In this document: positions 49,941 through 59,200 of the stretch, in pieces
How the letters are laid out: each line of letters starts with the position of its first letter
Position numbering within the stretch: position 1 is the first letter of the stretch
Source of the DNA: Paraburkholderia dilworthii
Lineage (GTDB): Bacteria; Pseudomonadota; Gammaproteobacteria; Burkholderiales; Burkholderiaceae
Assembly: GCF_000472525.1 (NCBI RefSeq)
Contig: NZ_AWZT01000034.1
Span: 1 to 64,000 of the forward strand
Direction: 5' to 3'
Length of the DNA: 64,000 nucleotides
Notes under the pieces: generated by a model
Databases searched by the model: none
Told to the model about the DNA's origin: nothing
The model's input: only the letters and a program-made list of their open reading frames with translations
Program-made: the position numbers and the translations under genes

Positions 49941-50264
49941 GTCTGGCGGTCCGGCCTTCTTCGGGCGGCGCTTTCTTCCCGCCGAATATTTCCCGGCCGA
50001 AATGAATGTAACGGCGCCTGACATCTTCGTAGCGGGCAACGCGGGCGATTTGTTCAGGAAGCCTTTGCGGACGGGCGTCGTAACAGAAACAACAATTCGG
50101 CAACCCGTCCCTTTCTGTGAAATGAGCGCTTACAAGTGCTCACGTCTTCATGCGAGTTGCGTCGCTAAAGTTGGTTTCAAGCGCACGGCGTCTTATGCGG
50201 GCCAGAACTTCGAGGCTCAAGCAACGCGGCGCCGGCTCGATTCAAACTTTGACGGGAGAGAACT
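49941..50264. other. 324-base intergenic region
   Basis: Leader of the exported-protein gene. No gene or clear regulatory site was seen. Confidence 0.4.
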
Positions 50265-50570
50265 ATGAAAGCCTTCAACAAGACATCGCGTACGATTATC
50301 GCGGCTCTGCTGGCCGGTGGCGCCTTGATGGCAGCGGGCGGCGCGTTCGCTCAGGAACGTGTGATCGTCGAACGCGGCCCGGGGCCGGTCGTTTATGGCG
50401 AGCCGCACATGATGCCGGTGGGCGTGTCCATCAACATCGGCTGGCATGGCGACCGCTACTATGACGGGCACCGCTATTGGGGCCACGACGAGTGGATGCG
50501 CCATCATCCGCACGACTATGACCCGCGTCACCACGGCCGCGACGAACACCGTCCGCCCGCGCGCTACTAA
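50265..50570 (+). CDS. exported His/Tyr-rich small protein
   Basis: A 101-residue protein with a signal peptide (AALLAGGALMAAGGAFA, cleavage before QER at about 30). The mature part has VYGEPHMMPVGVSINIGWHGDRYYDGHRYWGHDEWM, followed by a tail dense in His, Asp and Tyr (HHPHDYDPRHHGRDEH). The composition suits metal or nucleic-acid contact in the periplasm but proves neither. GGGAGAG is upstream. It is ended by a hairpin at 50611. Confidence 0.75.
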   Translation: MKAFNKTSRTIIAALLAGGALMAAGGAFAQERVIVERGPGPVVYGEPHMMPVGVSINIGWHGDRYYDGHRYWGHDEWMRHHPHDYDPRHHGRDEHRPPARY

Positions 50571-50610
50571 TTCGCGCATGGCCGCGCCGCTTCGGGCGGC
50601 ATGAACCCGG

Positions 50611-50645
50611 CAAAGCCGGCTCTTCCTCGCGGGAGGCCGGCTTTG
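50611..50645 (+). terminator. hairpin after the exported small protein gene
   Basis: CAAAGCCGGC (50611-50620) pairs with GCCGGCTTTG (50636-50645), 40 bases after the stop. There is no long T-run. Confidence 0.65.
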
Positions 50646-50718
50646 TCGCATTCGGCATTGCGGACCTGCGTACTGCGCTATCCTTTAAAGCTTTCACCGA
50701 TGTCAGCGAGGGAGCGGC

Positions 50719-51642
50719 GTGAGCAAGGCAGCGAATACAGTAATAGGCGTGGTGGGAACGGGACTGATGGGCGTCGGCATCGCGACGCAGAGCGCATTGC
50801 ACGGATACCGGACGATCGTGCATGACGTGGACGCAGCGCGTCTTGCGAGCGTCGCGCCCAAGGCGGAAGCGGTGCTCGACGAATTGATCGACGCCGGCCG
50901 CATCGACCTGAAGGCAAAGCAGGCCGCGCTCGCACTCATCGAGACTCACGCGGAACTGGACGTAATGCGATCCGCGGATTTCGTGATCGAAGCGATTCCC
51001 GAGGTGCTGGAGTTGAAGCACCGCCTGTATGAGAAGCTGACTACGCTCCTCGCCCCCGACGCCATTCTCGCCAGCAACACGAGCGGCTTTCCGCCGGACC
51101 AGCTCGTTGCTCCATTGCGTGCAAAAGAGCGCTTTGTCATCGCGCATTTCTGGAATCCGCCGCACATGATTCCGCTCGTCGAAGTGGTGCCCGGAAGCGC
51201 GACAGCACCCGAGGTGACGGCGAAGACCGCCGAGTTGATGAGCGCAATCGGTATGGAGCCGGTGGTTCTCGCAAAAGCGATTCCTGGATTCGTCGGCAAC
51301 CGTTTGCAGTTTGCGGTGTTGCGCGAGGCGCTGAATATCGTCCGTTCGGGCGCCGCGACGCCCGATGTGGTGGACCGCGTCATGAAGGCGTCGCTCGGGC
51401 GGCGATGGGGAATTGTTGGACCGCTGGAAGCCGCCGACATGGGCGGGCTGGATACTTTCCTTGATATTTCCACGCACCTGATGCCGGAACTTGCGAAAGA
51501 TGAGGACGTGCTAGATGTGCTGCGTCAGCAGGTACAGGCAGGGCGTGTGGGCGTGCGCAGCGGCGCGGGTTTCTATGACTGGGACGACGCGCATCTCGCG
51601 CAAGTGAAGGAAGGGCGCAAGCGCGTGATCGGGCGAGGGTAG
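50719..51642 (+). CDS. 3-hydroxyacyl-CoA dehydrogenase (3-hydroxybutyryl-CoA dehydrogenase type)
   Basis: A 307-residue NAD-dependent beta-oxidation-type dehydrogenase. N-terminal Rossmann motif GVVGTGLMGVGIATQSALHGY. The conserved Asn-Thr-Ser of substrate binding is ASNTSGFPPDQL, the catalytic His is in IAHFWNPPHMIPLVEVVPG, and the C-terminal domain reads PGFVGNRLQFAVLREALNIV ... GLRRWGIVGPLE-like. It oxidises (S)-3-hydroxyacyl-CoA. GTG start with GGGAG upstream. Monocistronic by position. Confidence 0.92.
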   Translation: MSKAANTVIGVVGTGLMGVGIATQSALHGYRTIVHDVDAARLASVAPKAEAVLDELIDAGRIDLKAKQAALALIETHAELDVMRSADFVIEAIPEVLELKHRLYEKLTTLLAPDAILASNTSGFPPDQLVAPLRAKERFVIAHFWNPPHMIPLVEVVPGSATAPEVTAKTAELMSAIGMEPVVLAKAIPGFVGNRLQFAVLREALNIVRSGAATPDVVDRVMKASLGRRWGIVGPLEAADMGGLDTFLDISTHLMPELAKDEDVLDVLRQQVQAGRVGVRSGAGFYDWDDAHLAQVKEGRKRVIGRG

Positions 51643-51837
51643 CGAACGAGGGCCTGCCGACTTGCGAAAGAAGCGCCAGGAGACGGGCCACTCGCCGCGT
51701 TTCAATGCAGTCATCGGCAATTTGCCGGTCGCGTCAATCTGCGCCACCTACGGGCAAGCCTGGCCAAGGCCCGCCGGCCAGCGCCCCATGCCGCTCTGCG
51801 GTATAAATATCCATCGCCTTTTCCACGCTTCGCATCC

Positions 51838-52449
51838 ATGTCCCATTACTTCTACGACCCCGCCGCCGGCCACGGTCTTCCGCATGATCCCTTCAAAGCC
51901 ATCGTCGCGCCGCGCCTGATCGGCTGGATTTCCTCGCGCGACACCGACGGCACGCTGAACCTCGCGCCTTACAGCTTCTTCGGCGCGTTCGCGAGCTTCC
52001 CGCCGATCATCGGCTTTTGCAGCGAGGGTCGCAAAGACAGCGTCGCCAACATCGAAGCGACCGGCGAGTTCGTCTGGAACCTGGCGACGAAACCGCTCGC
52101 GGAGCAGATGAACCGTTCATCAGCGCCGGTCGCGCCGCACGTCGACGAATTCAAACTCGCCGGGCTCACGCCTGAACCGGGGCGTAACGTGCAGGTGCCG
52201 CACGTCGCTGAATCACCCGCCGCGCTCGAATGCAAACTGCTGCAGGTGGTGCGGCTGCATAGTCTCGATGGCAAGCCGATGGACAACTACCTGTCGCTCG
52301 GCCAGGTGGTCGGCGTGCACATCAACGAGGCGTATCTCAAGGATGGTCTGTTCGATACGCATGCCGCGCAGCCGATCATGCGCGCCGGCTATCGCGGGGA
52401 CTACGCGGAAATCGGCAAGTTGTTTCAGATGTTCCGTCCGACCGCATAG
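51838..52449 (+). CDS. flavin reductase-family FMN-binding split-barrel protein
   Basis: A 203-residue split beta-barrel of the flavin reductase/DIM6 family: FKAIVAPRLIGWISSRDTDGTLNLAPYSFFGAFASFPPIIGFCSEGRKDS is the FMN-binding N-terminal part, with the S-x-x-D-G-x-x-N-x-A-P-x-S-F signature. SPAALECKLLQVVRLHSLDG follows later. It probably binds FMN and reduces an unknown acceptor. Start by family; no good ribosome site. Confidence 0.88.
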   Translation: MSHYFYDPAAGHGLPHDPFKAIVAPRLIGWISSRDTDGTLNLAPYSFFGAFASFPPIIGFCSEGRKDSVANIEATGEFVWNLATKPLAEQMNRSSAPVAPHVDEFKLAGLTPEPGRNVQVPHVAESPAALECKLLQVVRLHSLDGKPMDNYLSLGQVVGVHINEAYLKDGLFDTHAAQPIMRAGYRGDYAEIGKLFQMFRPTA

Positions 52450-52753
52450 CCGGCGACGTGTGCTATTCCACCGGCCGCCGGCTTCCCGCGCTTGGGTGCG
52501 ACGGCGCGTGGCGGCGTGCATGCGTGCGGTCAGGCGTCGGAGAAACGCCTCATCTGGAAGTGTGTGTGGCAAATACCAGGCTCACCGTCAGCGACAAGAA
52601 CTATTCGTCGTGGTCGCCGCGCGGCTGGTGCTGACGCGGTTTAGCGGCTTGCCGTTCGAAGAAATCGTAATGCCGGTCGACGATCCACAAAGCCGCAAAG
52701 CCGCAAAGCCGCAAAGCCGCAAAGCCGCGACCTTGCGACGACCCACCTGTGAC
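52450..52753. other. 304-base convergent intergenic region
   Basis: It lies between the flavin reductase and the minus-strand chemoreceptor. It contains the 8-bp tandem repeat at 52689-52728 and no gene. Confidence 0.5.
52689..52728. repeat. 8-bp tandem repeat, five perfect copies
   Basis: AAAGCCGC is repeated five times without error (52689-52728), preceded by an imperfect copy. It lies 26 bases past the end of the chemoreceptor gene and outside coding sequence. A length-variable marker site. Confidence 0.92.
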
Positions 52754-54727
52754 TCAATCCCGCCCGCTTTCCAGCTTGAACACGCTGACAACTTGCGCGA
52801 GGCGCGCGGCGTGATCGCGCAACTCGGCGGCCGCTTCTTCCGCTTCTCCGACAATCGTCGCGTTCTGCTGAGTGGCTTCGCCGATCTGCGTGACCGCGAG
52901 GTTCACCTGCTCGATGCCGCCCGATTGTTCGCGCGATGCAACGCTGATCTCGCCCATGATCGCGCGAACCTGACCGACCTGCTGCACGATGCCTTGCATC
53001 GTCGTGCTCGCCTGCTCGGCGATCTGGAAGCCGCTTTGCACCGTCGCCGTCGATTCGGCGATAAGCCCTTCGATCTCCTTGACCGAAGCCGCGCTGCGCT
53101 GAGCGAGCGCGCGTACTTCGGAGGCGACCACCGCAAAACCTTTACCGTGCTCGCCTGCGCGCGCCGCTTCAACGGCTGCGTTCAGCGCAAGAATATTGGT
53201 CTGGAACGCAATGCCTTCGATCACGCTGGTAATCTCCGCAATCTTCTGCGACGAGCGGCTGATCTCGCCCATCGTCGACACAACGCGTTCCACTGCACGG
53301 CCGCCTTCGGTTGCCGCTTCGGCCGCGCGCGTGACGAGCGTGTTGGCTTGTGCCGCGTGGTCGGCGTTCTGCTGCACGGTCGACGTGATCTGCTCCATGC
53401 TGGCCGCGGTTTCTTCGAGGCTGCTCGCTTGTGTGGCGATGCGCGATGCGATATTGCCGCTGCCCGTGGCGATCTTCTCGGTGCCGTGCGACATATCGGT
53501 CGACGCACTGCGCACCTGCGAAACAATGCGCGCAAGCCCTTCGCCGATGCCGTCGATCGAACGCATCAGCCGGCCAATTTCGTCAGCGCGGCTGCTCGCG
53601 CCTTTTGCCACACGTACGCTGAGATCGCCCGACGCGAAGCGCTCCGAAGCCTTGGCGGCTTCGTCGAGCGGCCGGCTGACGAGGCGCCGCACGGCAAACA
53701 GGAACACGACCGCGAACACGCCGACCAGCACGAAGCCGAGCAGCAGGAAGCGATTGCGCGTGGCGATGATATCGGCCATCACTTCGTCGCGCGGCGCGAT
53801 GCCGCCCACCAGCCATTGCCATTCCGGCACTGTGATGAAGGAGACGAACTTGTCGCGCGCGCCTTGCTCGCCGAGCGTGGCGTCGGCGGAACTGTATTCG
53901 AGCCGGCCTTCCTTCATGTCGAGCATCTGCTGATACGGCGCGTTTGCATTGTCCGCGGCTTGGCCCGCGGCGCCCGGATGCACGATCAGCTTGCCGCGAT
54001 CTGCGCCCTTCGACGCGTTCAGCACGAAGTAATACCCGCTGTCGCCGATCTTCAGCTTGCGAATGCCGTCTTCCACTTGCTGGATTTCCTCGTCGACGTT
54101 CACGCCGACAAAGAGCGCGCCGATCACGCGCCCGCTTGCATCGGTAACCGGCCGGTATTGCGTGATCCAACGCTTGCCGAAAAGCGGTGCCATGCCCGTG
54201 TAAGTCTTGTTCGCAACGAGGAGCGCGTAAGCCGGCCCTTTGCGGTCGAGCAGCGTGCCGATCGCCCGCGAGCCGTCCTGTTTCTTGAGTGAAGTCGTCA
54301 CGCGCACAAAGTCGTCGCCGGTGCGGGCGAAGATCGTCGCCACTGCGCCGCTGCGTTCGAGAAACTGGTCGGGAATACTGAAATCCATGTTCAGGACTTT
54401 GTCGCCGGCCTTGAACGTGGGCGTGGCCACACCGCTCACGTCGATTTTCTGCGTTTCGTCGAGCGTGTAGACAGTGGGCAGGAAGCTAGCAAACATCGAC
54501 GTGGAACGGTCGACTTCGGCGGACAACGCCTTGTCGAACAGCGTGATCATTGCGGCGATCGAGCGATCCTTTTCGGCGATGCGCTCCAGCACCTGGTCGC
54601 TGACCTGCTTGCCGGCGCTGCGCGTGAGCGCCCACGTGAACGAGGCGAAAATCAACGCCACCAGCACGCATGAAAGTACGGCGAGCCGGGCGCCAACGCT
54701 GGCGCGGCGCAAAGAGAGAAATTCCAT
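52754..54727 (-). CDS. methyl-accepting chemotaxis protein with a Cache-type sensor
   Basis: A 657-residue chemoreceptor. TM1 is at about 15-35, followed by a large periplasmic sensor (about 36-330) with the Cache_3/Cache_2 pattern (FLERSGAVATIFARTGDDFVRVTTSLKKQDGSRAIGTLLD, then YALLVANKTYTGMAPLFGKRWITQYRPVTD, then GDSGYYFVLN). TM2 is at about 335-357, HAMP follows, and the signalling tip is IAEITSVIEGIAFQTNILALNAAVEAARAGEHGKGFAVVASEVRALAQ. Such sensors usually bind small acids. No pentapeptide tether. Start by TM1. Confidence 0.93.
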   Translation of the reverse strand: MEFLSLRRASVGARLAVLSCVLVALIFASFTWALTRSAGKQVSDQVLERIAEKDRSIAAMITLFDKALSAEVDRSTSMFASFLPTVYTLDETQKIDVSGVATPTFKAGDKVLNMDFSIPDQFLERSGAVATIFARTGDDFVRVTTSLKKQDGSRAIGTLLDRKGPAYALLVANKTYTGMAPLFGKRWITQYRPVTDASGRVIGALFVGVNVDEEIQQVEDGIRKLKIGDSGYYFVLNASKGADRGKLIVHPGAAGQAADNANAPYQQMLDMKEGRLEYSSADATLGEQGARDKFVSFITVPEWQWLVGGIAPRDEVMADIIATRNRFLLLGFVLVGVFAVVFLFAVRRLVSRPLDEAAKASERFASGDLSVRVAKGASSRADEIGRLMRSIDGIGEGLARIVSQVRSASTDMSHGTEKIATGSGNIASRIATQASSLEETAASMEQITSTVQQNADHAAQANTLVTRAAEAATEGGRAVERVVSTMGEISRSSQKIAEITSVIEGIAFQTNILALNAAVEAARAGEHGKGFAVVASEVRALAQRSAASVKEIEGLIAESTATVQSGFQIAEQASTTMQGIVQQVGQVRAIMGEISVASREQSGGIEQVNLAVTQIGEATQQNATIVGEAEEAAAELRDHAARLAQVVSVFKLESGRD

Positions 54728-54900
54728 GAGCGTATGCGGAGTAAGAGGGACAAACGAGGCACGGCCAGTGCGCAGGCACTATCCGGCAACGTGTCTTGTT
54801 TACGGCCGCAATCAACCGTTCCTTTAGGAAAGTGGAAGCGTTTTGTAATCGTGGAGCGCTGCATAAGCGCTTGATTGCGCCCGCAAAGGCCGCCTGAGCG

Positions 54901-57225
54901 TCACGAACTCGCCCGCCACGTGCGCAGCAGCAGCGCATTCGTCACCACGCTCACGCTGGAGAACGCCATCGCCGCGCCGGCCAGCATCGGGTTCAGCAAG
55001 CCGAAAGCGGCGAGCGGAATACCGACCAGGTTGTAGACGAAGGCCCAGAACAGGTTTTGCTGGATCTTGCGCCAGGTTTTGCGCGAAATATCGATCGCGT
55101 CGGCCACGAGATCCGGGTCGCCGCGCATCAGTGTGATGCCGGCCGCGTGCATGGCGACGTCGGTGCCGGTCGCCATCGCGATGCCGATGTCGGCGGCGGC
55201 CAGCGCGGGCGCGTCGTTGATGCCGTCGCCGGCCATCGCGACGATGCCCGCGCTGCGGATCTTCAGGTCGCGAATCACGCGGGCCTTGTCGTCCGGCAGC
55301 ACCTCCGCATGGAATTCGTCGATGCCGAGCGCTTTTGCGACGCTCGCCGCGCTGCCCCGATTGTCGCCGGTCACGAGCAGGCTTTTAACGCCCATTGCCG
55401 CGAGCCGGGCGATGGCGGCGCGCGCTGTCGGCTTGATCGTGTCGCCGAACGCGATCAGCGCAAGCGCGGCGGGAGCGTGCGAATCGCACTGCATGAGCCA
55501 GGAGACAGTATTGCCCGCCGCTTCGAGTTCGCGGGCGCGTGCCTGGGCCTTCGGCGACAAGTCGATGCCCAATTCCTGAAGCCAGCGCGTGCTGCCGAGC
55601 GCGAGTGTGCGGCCGTCGACGTCCGCTTCGACGCCGCGGCCGGCCACAGCGCGCGCGGCGCTGGCCGTGGGCATCTGCACACCGGATGTCGCTGCTTGAT
55701 ACGCCTTGACGACGGCTCGCGCCAACGGGTGATCGCTTTGACGCTGCACGGCGGCGGCGAGCGCCAGCGCTTCGTCGCGGCTGGTGCTGCCGACCGGTTC
55801 GAACGCCGTCACCGAAGGTTGGCCGACCGTCAGCGTGCCGGTTTTGTCGAACGCGACAATATTCACGCGATGCGCGGTTTCCAGCGCCTCGGCGTCCTTG
55901 ATCAACACACCGTGCCGCGCCGCGACGCCGGTTCCGGCCATGATCGCCGCGGGCGTCGCGAGTCCGAGCGCGCACGGGCAGGCGATCACCAGCACGGCGA
56001 CTGCGTTCAGGATCGCCGTTTCGCCGCCGGCGCCCGCCAGCAGCCAGCCGATCAACGTGAGCGCGGCAATGGCCAGGATCGCCGGCACGAAGATTTCACT
56101 GACGCGGTCGACGAGCCGCTGGATCGGCGCCTTCTCCGCCTGCGCGCTCTCGACGAGGCGGATGATCCGCGCGAGCGTGGTTTCAGCGCCTATCGCGATG
56201 GTCGTCACCGCAATGGCGCCTTCACCGTTGATGGAGCCGGCGGTTACCGCGTCGCCCGTCTGTTTTGCCACCGGCAGGCTTTCGCCGGTAATCAGCGATT
56301 CGTCGATATGCGTGCGGCCTTCCAGCACCGCGCCATCCACCGGAACGCGTTCGCCCGGCCGCACGATCACGACCGTGCCCACGTTGACTTGGGCGAGCGG
56401 CACTTCGCGCTCGCCCGCGCCGACGCGAATGCGCGCCCGGTCGGGACGCAGCGCCTGAAGCGCGCGGATCGCGTCGGTGGTCTGGCGCTTGGCGCGCGCT
56501 TCGAGCCATTTGCCGAAGCGCACGAGCGTGATCACGACCGCCGACGCTTCGAAGTAAAGATGCATCGCGTCGTCCGGGCGACTCGCCAGTTGATACACGC
56601 TGATGCCATATGCTGCCGACGTGCCGAGCGCCACCAGCAAGTCCATGTTGCCTGCGCCGGAGCGCACGGCCCGATAAGCCGCGCGATAGAAGCGCGCGCC
56701 GAACACGAATTGCACGACCGACGCGAGGCCGAATTGCAGCCACGGCGAAAGCATTGCGTGCACGCCGAACCATTCGCCCACCATTGGGACGATGAGCGGC
56801 AGCGTCAGCAAGGCGCACACGAGCACAGCCGCCAGCTCACGGCGCGTCTGGCTGCGTTTGCGCCCGGCGGCGGTTGTGACTGTGGTGGTGGCGCTAGCGC
56901 CAGCAGCAGCGCCCTCGGCAGCGCTGGCAAAGTCGGCATCGGCTAATTCCGGCGCTGCATCGGGCGACGCGACCAGCGCCGCTTCATAGCCCGCTTTCTT
57001 GACGGCGGCGATCAGCGCGTCCGAACCGGTTGCCGCCGCAGCTAGGCTGACGCTCGCGGTCTCGGTTGCCAGATTCACGGACGCCGAGGCGACGCCCGGC
57101 ACCTTCGCCAACGCCTTTTCTACGCGCATCGCGCAAGAAGCACAGGTCATCCCGCCGATTTCGAGTTCGGTGGTGCGGATTGGGTTTGCGTCCGTCGCGC
57201 GCGGCGCAGTGGCAAGTTCGGTCAT
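54901..57225 (-). CDS. copA: Cu(I)-translocating P1B-type ATPase
   Basis: A 774-residue heavy-metal ATPase that pumps Cu(I) (or Ag) out of the cytoplasm. One N-terminal metal-binding domain with GMTCASC (C28, C31), eight membrane segments, the TGES actuator loop (ITGESLPV), the CPC motif C416-P-C418 in the metal path, the phosphorylated D460 in DKTGT, and MAGDGINDAPAL. The C-P-C and the late NPMLAGAAMAFSSVSVVTNALLLRTW (N...YN/MSS pattern) point to group 1, Cu+. ATG 57225 fits a CueR-type promoter 40 bp upstream; ATG 57249 is an alternative. No cueR is adjacent. Confidence 0.93.
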   Translation of the reverse strand: MTELATAPRATDANPIRTTELEIGGMTCASCAMRVEKALAKVPGVASASVNLATETASVSLAAAATGSDALIAAVKKAGYEAALVASPDAAPELADADFASAAEGAAAGASATTTVTTAAGRKRSQTRRELAAVLVCALLTLPLIVPMVGEWFGVHAMLSPWLQFGLASVVQFVFGARFYRAAYRAVRSGAGNMDLLVALGTSAAYGISVYQLASRPDDAMHLYFEASAVVITLVRFGKWLEARAKRQTTDAIRALQALRPDRARIRVGAGEREVPLAQVNVGTVVIVRPGERVPVDGAVLEGRTHIDESLITGESLPVAKQTGDAVTAGSINGEGAIAVTTIAIGAETTLARIIRLVESAQAEKAPIQRLVDRVSEIFVPAILAIAALTLIGWLLAGAGGETAILNAVAVLVIACPCALGLATPAAIMAGTGVAARHGVLIKDAEALETAHRVNIVAFDKTGTLTVGQPSVTAFEPVGSTSRDEALALAAAVQRQSDHPLARAVVKAYQAATSGVQMPTASAARAVAGRGVEADVDGRTLALGSTRWLQELGIDLSPKAQARARELEAAGNTVSWLMQCDSHAPAALALIAFGDTIKPTARAAIARLAAMGVKSLLVTGDNRGSAASVAKALGIDEFHAEVLPDDKARVIRDLKIRSAGIVAMAGDGINDAPALAAADIGIAMATGTDVAMHAAGITLMRGDPDLVADAIDISRKTWRKIQQNLFWAFVYNLVGIPLAAFGLLNPMLAGAAMAFSSVSVVTNALLLRTWRASS

Positions 57226-57269
57226 GGTCGTTAAGGCTCGTGGCGGCATCGGGCCGCATCATGAAGCCT

Positions 57270-57300
57270 AGTATCGACCTTCCTATGATGGGAAGGTCAA
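57270..57300 (-). promoter_or_regulatory. CueR-type (MerR family) promoter of the copper ATPase
   Basis: On the minus strand -35 TTGACC (57300-57295) and -10 GATACT (57275-57270) are separated by 19 bp, the over-long spacer typical of MerR-family promoters. Inside it lies GACCTTCC-N7-GGAAGGTC (57276-57298), matching the copper-type CueR operator. Transcription would start near 57263. Confidence 0.88.
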
Positions 57301-57550
57301 GGACATCCAGGAAACGAGTCGCGTGACGGAGTTGCACTCGCGGACGAACCGCCGTCGGAGGAATTGCAGCCGCGCGTCGGCGACAAACGTTATTCACGCC
57401 TTTGCGCTTGCCTGGCAAGCGCGGATACGATACAACGCGATGTTGTCGGCGATGCGACGGGGACTGGCTGCGCTGGGTTTGGGAGACCGCGCGAGCACCG
57501 TTGCGCTCGCCGACGTCTCCCTTGGACAGCACGTTCCGCCCTCTGAACGA

Positions 57551-58963
57551 ATGATAAAAAATCGCCGAGCATTGTTGACGAGTTACTGGACCTGCGCATC
57601 GTTCGCAGGCCTCGCATTTCTTGCTGGTTGTGCGTCGACGCCGTCCACGACGCAAAAATCCACTGGCTGGATCAAGGACGAAGTCGCCGATTCATATGTA
57701 TTCGGCTATCCGCTCGTGCTGATGGGCGTCGCGCGCGACGCGGCGGTCGGCACCGAGCCCGGTCGCGCGCCGCTCAATACGCTGCGCCATGCGCAGGCGC
57801 TGCCGCCCATCGGCGCGGCCAATCCGATGCAGCCGAGCCTCGACACGCTCGATTCCACCGGCTGGCTGGACGTCGGCAGTGAACCGGTGATCATCGCGCT
57901 GCCCGACTCGCGCGGCCGCTACGTCGACGCCCGCGTGCTCGACATGTGGACCAACGTGGTCTGGTCGACGAGCGATCAATTCGCCACCCGCGCGGCCGGC
58001 ATCAAGGCGCAAGCAATCGCCTTCGTCGGACCGGGTTGGCAGGGCGATCTGCCGAAAAACGTGAAGCGCGTGGACGTTCCGACGCGCAACGCATGGGTGA
58101 GCGTGCGCATTCAGTCGAACGGCACGCGCGATCTGACTGCGGTCCGCAAGCTGCAACGCGCGATTCGCGTCGCGCCGCTTTCCGTCTATGCAGGCGACGT
58201 ACGTTCGGCGTCGATCGCGCCGCCGCGCATTAATGCCGATGCCGCCGGTGCATCCGGCACGCCTGCCGCGCAAGTTGCAGCGCTCGATGCCAACGGCTTC
58301 TTCAACCGGCTCGCGCAGGCGCTGGCCGACAATCCGCCGGAGCCGGCCGATCCCCACGCGCTGAAAATTCTCTCCGATCTTGGCGTGACGCCGGGCGAGC
58401 CTGCAAAGTTGCCGGCCGCATCGGACGCGATTGCAACCGGTCTCGCCGATGGTCACGAACGCGTAGTGACGCCGCCGTCCAACTTGCTGAGCGGCAATGG
58501 CTGGAGCTGGTTCGGCGACGGCGTGGGCAACTACGGCCCCGACTACGCATTGCGTGCGTACGCCGCGTATGCGCAACCGGGCATCGGCACGAAAGACGAC
58601 GAAGTGCGCGCGGTCGTCACCCAGGACAGCGACGGTCACGCGCTCAACGGCGCGAATCGCTACGTGATTCACTTTGCGCCGAATCAGTTGCCGCCGGTGC
58701 GCGGCTTCTGGTCGATCACCGCTTACACGAAAGAGGGCGCGCTCGGCGAAAGTGCGCCGGCGCGCATCGCGGTTGGCGATCGTAACGGCGTGCGCCGCAA
58801 TCGCGACGGATCGCTCGATGTAACAGTGTCGTCCACGCGCGGAAGGAGCGGCAACTGGCTGCCGGCCCCGCGCGCCGATCTGCAACTGGTGCTGCGTTTG
58901 TACGCGCCGAAGCCGCAAGCCGCCGACGGCACGTGGCAACCGCCGGCCGTCGTGCGTCAGTAA
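57551..58963 (+). CDS. DUF1254/DUF1214-type lipoprotein
   Basis: A 470-residue protein with a lipoprotein signal (LAFLAGC, Cys27). It carries the DUF1254 N-terminal part (VADSYVFGYPLVLMGVARDAAV, FGYPL being typical, then DVGSEPVIIALPDSRGRYVDARVLDMWTNVVW) and the DUF1214 C-terminal part (NRYVIHFAPNQLPPVRGFWSITAYTKEGAL, RGFWS-x-T-x-Y as signature). These proteins are secreted or envelope-attached and of unknown biochemical role. ATG 57551 is chosen because the signal begins there; the frame is open 76 codons upstream without homology. Divergent from the copper ATPase. Confidence 0.88.
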   Translation: MIKNRRALLTSYWTCASFAGLAFLAGCASTPSTTQKSTGWIKDEVADSYVFGYPLVLMGVARDAAVGTEPGRAPLNTLRHAQALPPIGAANPMQPSLDTLDSTGWLDVGSEPVIIALPDSRGRYVDARVLDMWTNVVWSTSDQFATRAAGIKAQAIAFVGPGWQGDLPKNVKRVDVPTRNAWVSVRIQSNGTRDLTAVRKLQRAIRVAPLSVYAGDVRSASIAPPRINADAAGASGTPAAQVAALDANGFFNRLAQALADNPPEPADPHALKILSDLGVTPGEPAKLPAASDAIATGLADGHERVVTPPSNLLSGNGWSWFGDGVGNYGPDYALRAYAAYAQPGIGTKDDEVRAVVTQDSDGHALNGANRYVIHFAPNQLPPVRGFWSITAYTKEGALGESAPARIAVGDRNGVRRNRDGSLDVTVSSTRGRSGNWLPAPRADLQLVLRLYAPKPQAADGTWQPPAVVRQ

Positions 58964-59200
58964 TCGGCGAGAGCCGGCTGCGCCAGTAGCCGTAGCCGCA
59001 TGATCCGGCGGCAAGACTCGAGGCCGATTAGCGCGTCCGTCACAGCGCCATATGCGTGACGGATGCGCTACTCCGTAGCCCGGGCAATTGTGTAAGCTCA
59101 GCTTACATTTCTATCCCCACGAAAGATTCACGTCTTATACTGCCGCTTGCGGGATTTTCGTTTAGCGGCGGGCTTGCCGCCGCATTACTCAAAACCGAGC
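58964..59200. other. intergenic region upstream of the AsmA/DUF748 gene
   Basis: No gene. TTGTGTAAGCTCAGCTTACA (59089-59108) contains the inverted repeat TGTAAGC-TCA-GCTTACA, a candidate operator or start of the promoter of the next gene. Confidence 0.45.

Noticed and set aside
55057..56946. Long plus-strand frame of 629 codons opposite the copper ATPase
   Set aside because: Arg/Asp/His-rich composition typical of antisense frames in high-GC genes; the ATPase on the other strand has all its motifs.
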